In this document: one piece after another, positions 44,510-52,276 of the stretch
Position numbering within the stretch: position 1 is the stretch's first letter
Layout: each line of letters starts with the position of its first letter
Assembly (NCBI GenBank): GCA_012514035.1
Contig: JAAZBB010000076.1
Coordinates: 18,500 to 82,499, forward strand
From: Lentisphaerota bacterium
GTDB taxonomy: Bacteria; Verrucomicrobiota; Kiritimatiellia; CAIQIC01; Lenti-01
Direction of reading: 5' to 3'
DNA length: 64,000 nt
Position numbers and translations under genes: made by a program
Notes under the pieces: generated by a model
Database searches by the model: none
What the model was told of the DNA's origin: nothing
What the model saw: the letters and a program-made list of their open reading frames with translations, nothing else

Positions 44510-46735
44510 TCACATCAGCGAAAGCGCATCCACATCCACCGCGATGGAAATCCCCTTGGGCGGCTTGCAGGCCTTGAGCAAGGCCCGCAGAAATGGAACA
44601 TGTTCACTTGCCTTGCGGGACCACAGCATGAACTGGGCGCGGTGGAATCCCTTCGCCTTGGCCAGCAGTGCCGGCGCCGGTCCGGTCAGGCGCACGGCGT
44701 CCGGCAACATCGGTTGCAACCGTTTGGCAAATTCCTTGGAGCAGGCATCCACCGCCCGTTCGTCCTTCCCTTTGAACAACACCGTGGTCAGGCGCACGAA
44801 TGGCGGATAATGCATCTCCCGGCGCATTTCGATCTCCTGGTCGTAGAAGGTCGCGTAATCCGCATGGCGCGCGGACTGCACGGCGGGATGGAAAGGGGTA
44901 TAGGTCTGGATAAAGACTTCCCCGGGCACATCCCCGCGGCCGGCGCGGCCCGCCACCTGGGTCAGGAGTTGAAAGGTTCGCTCCGCGGCGCGGAAATCCG
45001 GCATTTGCAGGCTCAGATCGGCGTGGATCACCCCCACCAGCGTCACGTTTGGAAAATCCAGTCCCTTCGCAATCATCTGCGTCCCGATCAGGATATCGAT
45101 GTCGCCGCGCCGGAACTGCCCGAGAATCCGGGCATGGGCGTCCTTGGGGCCGGTGGTGTCGGAATCCATCCGCGCCACGCGCGCCCCGGGAAAAATCCGT
45201 TTGACGGCGGCCTCAACCCGCTGGGTGCCGACCCCGGTCATCTTGATGTTCGGCGCCCGGCACTCGGGATTGGAACAAAAACCCGGAACCGGCCGAACCA
45301 CGCCGCACACATGGCACTGCATGGTCTCGGATTGCCGGTGATAGGTCAGCCGGACGCTGCAGTTCGGGCAGGTTTCCACCAACCCGCAGGCCGGGCACAT
45401 CACCGTGGTGGCGTAGCCGCGGCGATTCAGGAACAGGAGGGTCTGCTCGGCCTGGGCCAGTCGCAGACGGATGGCTTCGACCAGTTCCTGCGACAGCAGA
45501 TGAACCTGGCCGGCCTTTTCGGTCTCGATGCGCATATCCACCACGCGCACGAGGGGCATGACGCGGCGGTCAACGCGCTGGGCCATCGTGACCAGCTTGT
45601 ACTTGCCATCCCGGGCGTGGCGGTAGGATTCCAACGACGGGGTGGCGCTGCCCAGCAGAACCGCGCAGCCTTCGAGGTGCCCGAGCATCACGGCCACGTC
45701 GCGCGCATTGTAGCGCGGAGATTCATCCTGCTTGTAGGCTGGCTCGTGCTCCTCGTCCACCACCAGCAGGCCCAGCGGGCGCACCGGGGCGAACAGGGCG
45801 CTGCGCGCCCCCACGACCACGCGCGCCTGGCCGGCGGCGATGCGCCGCCATTCGTCGTGACGCTCGCCCTCGGAGAGATGACTGTGCAATACGGCCACCG
45901 TATCGCCGAAGCGTCCGCGAAAGCGCTCCATGGCCTGCGGCGTCAGGGCGATTTCGGGTACGAGGGCAATGGCCCCGCGTCCGGTCGCCAGCGCCGTCTG
46001 GATCGCGGCCAGATAGACCTCTGTCTTGCCGCTGCCGGTCACGCCGTGCAACAGCACCACGCCCGGCTTCGCCGAGGCCATCTCGGCCTGGATCGCGGCC
46101 AGCGCCTGCGCCTGCTGATCCATCAAGGGCGGCGCCATCGTGGGCAGGATCGTCATCCGCTGATGGGGATTGCGCCGGATCACCCCCTTCTCGAGTTCGA
46201 TCCAGCCCTTCTGGGCCAGACGGCGCAAACCGGGCAGTGAAACCCCCGTTTCCTCGGCCAGCGCCGCCGCGGTCATTTCGGGACATGCCTGCAACCGCTG
46301 CAAGGCAGCGGCCTGGCGGGGGCTGCGCGCGGCCAGCGCGGTGATTTCTCCGGGCGGCGGCGCCGCCGCCCCGGACATGCGGACCACCAGCTGTTCCTTG
46401 AATTTCGCGCCTTCCCGCCGCACGGCCGCCGGCAGGATGGCGGCGATGGCGCTCTCAAACGGCGCCGCGTAATAGTCGGCGATCCAGCGCGCCAAGCGCA
46501 GCATCCGGGCATCAAACAACGGCGGCCCCTCCTCGACGGATTCAATGGCCTTGAGATTTGGATATTCCGAGCGATCCGCCAGACCGACCACAAACCCGCG
46601 GGCGCGACGCCGGCCAAACGGCACGCGCACGAGGCAGCCAATCCGCACCTGTTCCCGCAGTTCTTCCGGGATGAGATAATCAAACTCGCGGTCGAGCGCG
46701 AGGTCCGTCAGAATCCTGGCAATCGGCGGCGGCAC
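44510..46735 (-). CDS. priA: Primosomal helicase PriA (replication restart)
   Basis: PriA recognises stalled forks and D-loops and reloads the replisome. The 741-residue product has the N-terminal 3'-DNA-binding domain (1 to about 105) and the SF2 helicase with Walker A HGVTGSGKTEVYL (about 229), DEEHEPAYKQDE (about 318), GSATPSLES and QVAGRAGRG. Between them are the zinc-binding cysteines CPACGLVETCPNCS, CHVC and CSNPEC of the PriA family. All eight cysteines are present. It follows a possible tiny membrane-peptide gene. Confidence 0.96.
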   Translation of the reverse strand: MPPPIARILTDLALDREFDYLIPEELREQVRIGCLVRVPFGRRRARGFVVGLADRSEYPNLKAIESVEEGPPLFDARMLRLARWIADYYAAPFESAIAAILPAAVRREGAKFKEQLVVRMSGAAAPPPGEITALAARSPRQAAALQRLQACPEMTAAALAEETGVSLPGLRRLAQKGWIELEKGVIRRNPHQRMTILPTMAPPLMDQQAQALAAIQAEMASAKPGVVLLHGVTGSGKTEVYLAAIQTALATGRGAIALVPEIALTPQAMERFRGRFGDTVAVLHSHLSEGERHDEWRRIAAGQARVVVGARSALFAPVRPLGLLVVDEEHEPAYKQDESPRYNARDVAVMLGHLEGCAVLLGSATPSLESYRHARDGKYKLVTMAQRVDRRVMPLVRVVDMRIETEKAGQVHLLSQELVEAIRLRLAQAEQTLLFLNRRGYATTVMCPACGLVETCPNCSVRLTYHRQSETMQCHVCGVVRPVPGFCSNPECRAPNIKMTGVGTQRVEAAVKRIFPGARVARMDSDTTGPKDAHARILGQFRRGDIDILIGTQMIAKGLDFPNVTLVGVIHADLSLQMPDFRAAERTFQLLTQVAGRAGRGDVPGEVFIQTYTPFHPAVQSARHADYATFYDQEIEMRREMHYPPFVRLTTVLFKGKDERAVDACSKEFAKRLQPMLPDAVRLTGPAPALLAKAKGFHRAQFMLWSRKASEHVPFLRALLKACKPPKGISIAVDVDALSLM

Positions 46736-46747
46736 GAAACAACAGTC

Positions 46748-46822
46748 CTACATGTCCTTGGTGAGATAGATCACCATGCCGAAGATCCAGAGGATCATCA
46801 CCGCCGAAAGGAACGTGTTCAT
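46748..46822 (-). CDS. Possible 24-residue membrane peptide
   Basis: A short ORF (ATG at 46822, TAG at 46748) encodes a 24-residue peptide, MNTFLSAVMILWIFGMVIYL followed by TKDM, which is a single membrane helix with a charged end. It is reminiscent of KdpF-like or other regulatory micropeptides but matches none I can name. No good ribosome site precedes it, and no homolog is known to me. It lies in the short spacer between the molybdenum hydroxylase and priA. Treat as a candidate only. Confidence 0.35.
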   Translation of the reverse strand: MNTFLSAVMILWIFGMVIYLTKDM

Positions 46823-46945
46823 GGCGGGAGTATCGCACGTTTCCCCCGCATTGGAAAAAGTTTTCCCGGTCGCCGTCTCGGACCGGCCAAATCACCCGGG
46901 GCGGAGGTTCTCCCCCCTGCCTGGCTCCCGGGAAATGCGACGGCA

Positions 46946-49366
46946 TCAGTGGCCGCCGACTTCAAACCGGTAATCGCAAGGCTTTCCGCGGAAGCAGAAT
47001 CCAAGGGTGTCGCCCTTGACGGAATCGTAGTCGATGCCGCGCAGGGCCAGCGCCACCTTTTCGGCCGTCAGCGGCATGGTCTTGAGGCGGATTCCGATGG
47101 CATTATCAATGGCGTCGGCCACCATGGGGGCGCAGGCGACCATGGTGTGCTCGCCCACGCCACGGGCCCCGAAAGGACCGTCGGGCTGCGGGGTTTCGAG
47201 GATGATCGGAATGATTTCGGCCGGGCAGTCGAGGGTGGTGGGAATCTTGTAGTCGGTAAAGTTCGGGTTGAGCAGCCGGCCGTTGGCGTCGTAGCGGATA
47301 TCCTCAAAGAGGGCCGTGGCCAGGCCCTGCACAAGGCCACCGACGATCTGCCCCTTGACGAGCTCGGGATTGATCGCCTGGCCGACATCCACCGCCAGCA
47401 CGGCCTTGCGCACGGTCATTTTGCCGGTCTCCTTGTCCACTTCCAGCACGATGCCGGCGGCTCCCACGGTATAGTGGACGTTAGGATGCCCGCCCTGGCT
47501 GGTCTCGGGATCGCCCAGCGCGGAGGTAAACTCCGGCATGAACATGCCTGTGCCGTGGATGGGCCCGCCAATGAAATTGCCGTTGGACCGCATGATGCCG
47601 TCGATGACGAAAGAGCGGAACGGCAGCGCGAATTTCCTGTCCTTGCGGCTCTTGACGCATTCGTCGGCCAGGTAGAGGTCTTCCACCTTGAGGAACTTGG
47701 CGCGCGCGACCGTCGCGAGAAGCCGGGCCTTGACTTCCTCGGCGGCGGCGCGCACGGCGTTGCCGCAGCCCCACGTGACGTGGGAGCCGACGGTCTGCCA
47801 CTCGTAAGAGTTGCGGTCGGTGTCGGGCGTCTCGACGCGGATTTTCTCCACGGGAACCGTCAGCACCTCGGCCGCGACTTGCGCCATGACCGTCAGGAAA
47901 CCCTGGCCGATTTCCATGCCGGAAACGCAAAGGTTGAGCGAGCCGTCCTCGTTGAACTTGAGGTATGCGGCGGAGGCCGCGTTGGGCGGCATGGCCGGCG
48001 CCTTCCAGAAGCAGGCCACCGCCTTGCCGACGGCCTTGCCGGGCTTGGCGGACTTGTCCTTCTTGCCCCAGCGGATTTCCTTGGCGACACGGTCAATGGC
48101 CCCGCGCAGATTGCCCGGATTCATGTGCGCGCCGTAGGCCAGCGTATCACCCTCCCGGATTGCGTTGCGCTTGCGGAACTGCACCGGATCCATCCCGATG
48201 GCCTGGGCGATGCGCGTCATGTGCGACTCGAGACCGAAGTGGAATTCGGAATAGCCGAAGCCGCGGTAGGCGCCGCAGGGCGGCATGTTGGTGTAGACGC
48301 AGACCGAGTCGATCTTGACGTTGGGAATGCGATACGGACCCGTGGCCGACAGACCAACGGCGTTCACCACGTTGGCGCCGTATTCCGCAGACGCGCCGGC
48401 ATCCCAGTGCAGGGTGTGCTCCAATGCGACGATCTGGCCGTTCTTCTTCACCCCCATCTTGATGCGGGCGATCACCCCCTGCCGCTGCGAGGTGTTCATG
48501 AACTCCTGCTCGCGGGTCCAGTTGAGCTTGACGGGCCGGCCTTTCATCACAATCGCCAGCACGGCGCCGATGATTTCCATCGAGACCCCGGCCTTGCCGC
48601 CGAAACCGCCGCCGACGTAGGGCGTCACAATGCGGATATCTCGATGCGAAAGCCCAAAGGGCTTGAGCGCCACGGCCATCACCCCCCGCTGGGCATAGGG
48701 CGATTGCGACGACGCCCAGAGCGTGAGCCGGCCCGAGAGATCGAAGAGGCCCGTCACGGCGTGGGTCTCGATGGGACAATGGGCATAGCGCGGCACCGTG
48801 TAGGTGTCTTCCAGAATGTAATCGGCCTGCCGGAAGCCTTTTTCAACATCGCCCTTGCGGGTCTTGCGCCAGTGGGCGATGTTGGTGCCCGGTCGGGGAA
48901 AGAACCACGGCACCCGCAGATAGTTGCCCAGATCGGGATGAATGAGAACCGCGTTTTCTTTCAGGGCCTCATCCAAACTCAGGACCGCGGGCAACGGCGC
49001 GTAGGTCACCTTGACCAATTTGGCGGCGCGCAACGCGGCGCCGGGAGTTTCGGCCACGACGGCCGCCACCTGTTCGCCGACGAACCGAACCCGGTCCCGG
49101 GCGAAGATGTTGCGGTCCTGCATGTAGAGGCCGAACATGTAGGGGATGTCCTTGCCGGTCACGACGCGGACAACGCCGGGCGCCTTTTCCGCCGCAGCGG
49201 TGTCAATCTTCCGGATCAAGGCATGCGCGTGAGGGCTTTCCACCAAAACGGCATGCAGCAGGCCGGGGCCGAATTCCATATCGTCCACGTATTGGGCCGC
49301 GCCCGTCACCTTGGCCATGCCGTCCACGCGCACGGCCGCCGTTCCGATCACTCGCTTGGCGCTCAT
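46946..49366 (-). CDS. Molybdenum hydroxylase large subunit (xanthine dehydrogenase/CoxL family)
   Basis: The 806-residue molybdopterin-binding catalytic subunit. N-terminal aldehyde oxidase a/b domain (about 15-125, with VDGMAKVTGAAQYVDDM), then the molybdenum-binding domain with GGGFGGK (about 243), PPCGAYRGFGYSEFHFG (about 360), and the catalytic Glu in GARGVGEHT (about 740). The active-site loop reads AYRGFG, not the AYRCSFR of form I CO dehydrogenase, so aerobic CO oxidation is unlikely. Xanthine, a purine, nicotinate or an aldehyde is more plausible; the true substrate cannot be read off. The ATG at 49366 has a GGAGGAG site and overlaps the small-subunit stop (ATGA). Confidence 0.9.
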   Translation of the reverse strand: MSAKRVIGTAAVRVDGMAKVTGAAQYVDDMEFGPGLLHAVLVESPHAHALIRKIDTAAAEKAPGVVRVVTGKDIPYMFGLYMQDRNIFARDRVRFVGEQVAAVVAETPGAALRAAKLVKVTYAPLPAVLSLDEALKENAVLIHPDLGNYLRVPWFFPRPGTNIAHWRKTRKGDVEKGFRQADYILEDTYTVPRYAHCPIETHAVTGLFDLSGRLTLWASSQSPYAQRGVMAVALKPFGLSHRDIRIVTPYVGGGFGGKAGVSMEIIGAVLAIVMKGRPVKLNWTREQEFMNTSQRQGVIARIKMGVKKNGQIVALEHTLHWDAGASAEYGANVVNAVGLSATGPYRIPNVKIDSVCVYTNMPPCGAYRGFGYSEFHFGLESHMTRIAQAIGMDPVQFRKRNAIREGDTLAYGAHMNPGNLRGAIDRVAKEIRWGKKDKSAKPGKAVGKAVACFWKAPAMPPNAASAAYLKFNEDGSLNLCVSGMEIGQGFLTVMAQVAAEVLTVPVEKIRVETPDTDRNSYEWQTVGSHVTWGCGNAVRAAAEEVKARLLATVARAKFLKVEDLYLADECVKSRKDRKFALPFRSFVIDGIMRSNGNFIGGPIHGTGMFMPEFTSALGDPETSQGGHPNVHYTVGAAGIVLEVDKETGKMTVRKAVLAVDVGQAINPELVKGQIVGGLVQGLATALFEDIRYDANGRLLNPNFTDYKIPTTLDCPAEIIPIILETPQPDGPFGARGVGEHTMVACAPMVADAIDNAIGIRLKTMPLTAEKVALALRGIDYDSVKGDTLGFCFRGKPCDYRFEVGGH

Positions 49367-49857
49367 GGGCGACTCCTCCGGGAGGAGGATCGTTTGCGAT
49401 TGCTTTTCCTGGCTGCGGCCATGACCGTCTTGACCATGGCCTCGTAGCCGGTGCAGCGACACAGGTTGCCCGCCAGGGCTTCGCGCACATCCAACTCGGT
49501 AGGCGCGGGCTTCTCTGCCAGCAGGGCCGACGCCGCCAGCACGACTCCCGGCGTGCAGAATCCGCATTGGAAGGCATTGGACCGGATGAACGCCTTCTGC
49601 AGGGCGGTCGGACCGGCCCGGCCGACGCCCTCCAGGGTCGTCACGGATTGGCCGTCCGCTTCCACCGCCAGGATCAGACAACTGCGAACGGCTTTGCCAT
49701 TCAATAGAACTGTACAGGCGCCGCAGTCGCCGCGGCCGCATCCTTCCTTGGGCGTTTTGATGCCCAGTTTGCCCCGTAAGACTTCGAGCAGGGTCTCGTT
49801 CGGATTCACGGCCAGGCGCCGAACCTGACCGTTCAAGCGGATGGCAATGTCCTTCAT
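49363..49857 (-). CDS. Molybdenum hydroxylase 2Fe-2S small subunit
   Basis: The 164-residue electron-transfer subunit. Plant-type [2Fe-2S] ligands are Cys40, Cys45, Cys48 and Cys60 (GCGRGDCGACTV...RSC), and the second cluster is bound by Cys98, Cys101, Cys133 and Cys135 (CGFC...LCRCTGYE). All eight are present. The last 15 residues are an Arg/Ser/Lys-rich tail not typical of the family. It overlaps the FAD subunit and the large subunit by 4 bases each. Confidence 0.94.
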   Translation of the reverse strand: MKDIAIRLNGQVRRLAVNPNETLLEVLRGKLGIKTPKEGCGRGDCGACTVLLNGKAVRSCLILAVEADGQSVTTLEGVGRAGPTALQKAFIRSNAFQCGFCTPGVVLAASALLAEKPAPTELDVREALAGNLCRCTGYEAMVKTVMAAARKSNRKRSSSRRSRP

Positions 49858-50759
49858 GGCGCGTCCTCCTCGAGAATGTTCGTCCCATAGGCTGGCCCCC
49901 GGCCGGCCCTGCGCGCGGCCGCCAAATGGACAGCGCGGCGGAGCATCACCCCGACCATCAGGCGGCGATAGATCTGGGAACCGCGGATATCGGTGATCGG
50001 CGCCACCTCGGTTTCCGCCACGGCTGCCGCCTCCTTGCGCCGCGCGGAGGAGGGCTTGAGATCTCCCCGCAGCAGGCGTTCCACCTTCGGTCCGCGTATC
50101 GGCGTGGGCGCCACGGACCCATAGGCCACGCGCCAGTCACCCCGGGCATCCACACGCACCGCCACGCTGGCCTGGGCGAGATCTTCCCCTCGATACCGCT
50201 TCAATTTGGCAAATGCCCCGGCGTGCTTGGCCACCGGCAGGGATATGCCCGTGACCAGGGCGCCTTGGGTCAAAGCCGTCTGGCGCGGATTGAGAAACCA
50301 TTTCCGGATCGGAATCCGCCGGGCCCCGCCCAGGGTCGCCACGTGGATGACGGCATCGTAGACCAGCAGCGCCGGCCCGCTGTCGCAACAGGGAACAGCG
50401 GAGCAGATATTCCCGCCGATCGTAGCCCGGTTGCGCACGCCGACAGAGGCGACCATGCCGGCGGCTTCGGCCAGGATCGGCGCATGTCTGCGCACCAGGG
50501 GCGAAGCCATAATCTCCGCAAAAGTCGTGTTGGCTCCCAGCCACAGATGGCCGGCCTTCCGCCGGATCCCGCGCAATTCGGCCAACTCCTTGATATCCAC
50601 CAGAAAACCGGGACTCACCGCGCCATCCCGCAGCCAGGCAACCAGGTCGGTTCCGCCGGCCAGGGGGACTGCACCGTGGGGCGCATGCCGGGCCAGGAGC
50701 CCCAGCGCATCCCGCAGGGTATCCGGTTTGGCATAGTCGAATTCGCAGCTGATACTCAT
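49854..50759 (-). CDS. Molybdenum hydroxylase FAD-binding medium subunit
   Basis: The 301-residue FAD subunit of the molybdenum hydroxylase. FAD-binding motifs are VPLAGGTDLVAWLRDG (about 31), and ASVGVRNRATIGGNICSAVPCCDSGPALL (about 106), followed by the CO dehydrogenase-flavoprotein C-terminal domain. It passes electrons from the Fe-S clusters to NAD or another acceptor. Its start overlaps the stop of the exopolysaccharide glycosylphosphotransferase gene by 4 bases, an unexpected partner. Confidence 0.92.
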   Translation of the reverse strand: MSISCEFDYAKPDTLRDALGLLARHAPHGAVPLAGGTDLVAWLRDGAVSPGFLVDIKELAELRGIRRKAGHLWLGANTTFAEIMASPLVRRHAPILAEAAGMVASVGVRNRATIGGNICSAVPCCDSGPALLVYDAVIHVATLGGARRIPIRKWFLNPRQTALTQGALVTGISLPVAKHAGAFAKLKRYRGEDLAQASVAVRVDARGDWRVAYGSVAPTPIRGPKVERLLRGDLKPSSARRKEAAAVAETEVAPITDIRGSQIYRRLMVGVMLRRAVHLAAARRAGRGPAYGTNILEEDAP

Positions 50760-52249
50760 GCCGGGCCTCCCTCTGATGGCGGTGCGGATTCGTCCGGAGC
50801 GGATGTTTTCATCAGGTCTTCCAGCCGGTCGTCCACGGCCAGGAAGCTGTCGTCTTCATGGCGCAAGCCCACCAGGATGGTCTTGAATGTCCGCAATAGG
50901 ATGGAAACATCGAGCAGGAAGCTCATATTTTTGATGTAATACAGATCAAACTGCAGTTTGCGGGCCGCCGCTTCGAAACTGGCCGCATAAGGATAGCGGA
51001 TTTGAGCCCAGCCCGTGAGCCCAGGCTGGACCAGATGTCGTTCGTTGTAAAACGGAATGAAAACGGCGAGCTTGGCGGTGAACTCCGGCCGCTCCGGGCG
51101 AGGTCCAACCAGGCTCATCTCCCCCTTGAAGATATTGAAAAGCTGCGGCAATTCATCAATCCGCCACTTACGCAGAAAATATCCAATGCGGGTCACCCGG
51201 ACATCCCGGCTCTGCGCCCAGATCGGCCCGTGGGTTTCCGAATCGGCCCGCATGGTCCGCAATTTATAGAGGGTATACGCCTGTCCCCCCTGCCCCACCC
51301 GGGTCTGGCGATATATCACGGGCCCCGGAGATGTGAGCTTGATCAGAATGCCTGCGAGCAAAATCAAGGGTATGCCGGGAATCAGACCGAGCACCGAAAT
51401 CAGGATGTCCATCGCCCGCTTGATCTTCCGGATCTGCACCACGGAACTGTTCAACGCCACCGTCATCAGCCATTCGTCGTTGATGTGGGCCAGTGGAATC
51501 TCCTGGGCCAATTCCTCCGACAGAGCCACGTAATCCAAAAGCTCGACCCCGGCATAACGCAAAGGGCGCAGCCGGGACAACAGTTCATGACTGCGCATGG
51601 GCGACACGGACAGCAGGATGGCTGACACGCTGTGCGTATCAATCAAGCGGCCCAGGTCATCGGCGGTTCCCAGAACCGGCACGTCCACGGCATAGGCGGA
51701 GGCCGGCACCGCCCCGCAGGTGATGAGACCGGTCACGGAATACAGGGCCGCCGGGGTCCCTTGAATCAGCCGGAGGAGATCCTCGGCCCGATCGGGATGA
51801 TCACACAGCAACATGGCCTGCTTGAGGAACAGGCCCCGCCGGACCAGCGCCATGGACAGGCGGCGCAGAGCATACGCCAACCAGAGGATCAGCACCGAGG
51901 AAATGGCCCAGATGCCGCGGCCAAGAGTCATTTGGGGCCGGGTGTAGAGAATCAAGCCCGTAATGCCCGCGGCAATGGCGGTCACCACCAGCGGCAGGAA
52001 GTCAAAGTCGATCTGCCGGCTCCGCGTCGGCGGCTCGTACATGCCCCCCGCATAAAACACCAGCATGTAAATGAGCACCGCACTGGTCAAGGCTCCCCAG
52101 TTGTCCGCCAGATACTCGGCCCCGACACCGAATCCCAGGCGCAGAAAAACCGCCCCCAGCTGGGCCAGCACAATGATCAACCAGTCTCCCAGCGTCAGGA
52201 ACAGGTGATGGCTGGAAATCCGCGCCCCGCGATGAAAGATAAAAACCAC
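50756..52249 (-). CDS. Exopolysaccharide polyprenyl glycosylphosphotransferase
   Basis: A 497-residue sugar-1-phosphate transferase initiating repeat-unit assembly on undecaprenyl phosphate. It has four or five N-terminal membrane segments, a central NAD-fold-like region, and the C-terminal bacterial sugar transferase domain (about 285-480) with [56 protein letters not shown] and [13 protein letters not shown]. Its start is GTG (52249) with a GAGG site 7 bases upstream. It follows a Wza and a Wzc gene, and its stop overlaps the FAD subunit of the molybdenum hydroxylase. It is the second enzyme of this kind in the window (the other is at 22720-24156); they share the C-terminal motifs but differ in the N-terminal half. 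Confidence 0.94.
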   Translation of the reverse strand: MVFIFHRGARISSHHLFLTLGDWLIIVLAQLGAVFLRLGFGVGAEYLADNWGALTSAVLIYMLVFYAGGMYEPPTRSRQIDFDFLPLVVTAIAAGITGLILYTRPQMTLGRGIWAISSVLILWLAYALRRLSMALVRRGLFLKQAMLLCDHPDRAEDLLRLIQGTPAALYSVTGLITCGAVPASAYAVDVPVLGTADDLGRLIDTHSVSAILLSVSPMRSHELLSRLRPLRYAGVELLDYVALSEELAQEIPLAHINDEWLMTVALNSSVVQIRKIKRAMDILISVLGLIPGIPLILLAGILIKLTSPGPVIYRQTRVGQGGQAYTLYKLRTMRADSETHGPIWAQSRDVRVTRIGYFLRKWRIDELPQLFNIFKGEMSLVGPRPERPEFTAKLAVFIPFYNERHLVQPGLTGWAQIRYPYAASFEAAARKLQFDLYYIKNMSFLLDVSILLRTFKTILVGLRHEDDSFLAVDDRLEDLMKTSAPDESAPPSEGGPA

Positions 52250-52276
52250 TAGGTCATCCTCGCCGCGGCGGAAGGA

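Noticed and set aside
42746..46240. A 1164-codon open frame on the plus strand running opposite both fusA and priA
   Set aside because: It spans two well-supported genes and the spacer between them, has a His/Arg/Gln-rich composition typical of antisense frames, and shows no motif.
46946..49366. Form I CO dehydrogenase (CoxL)
   Set aside because: The diagnostic AYRCSFR loop is absent; AYRGFG is found instead, as in the wider xanthine dehydrogenase family.
46949..49447. An 832-codon open frame on the plus strand opposite the molybdenum hydroxylase large subunit
   Set aside because: Antisense shadow of a gene with complete active-site motifs; composition and lack of a start signal argue against it.
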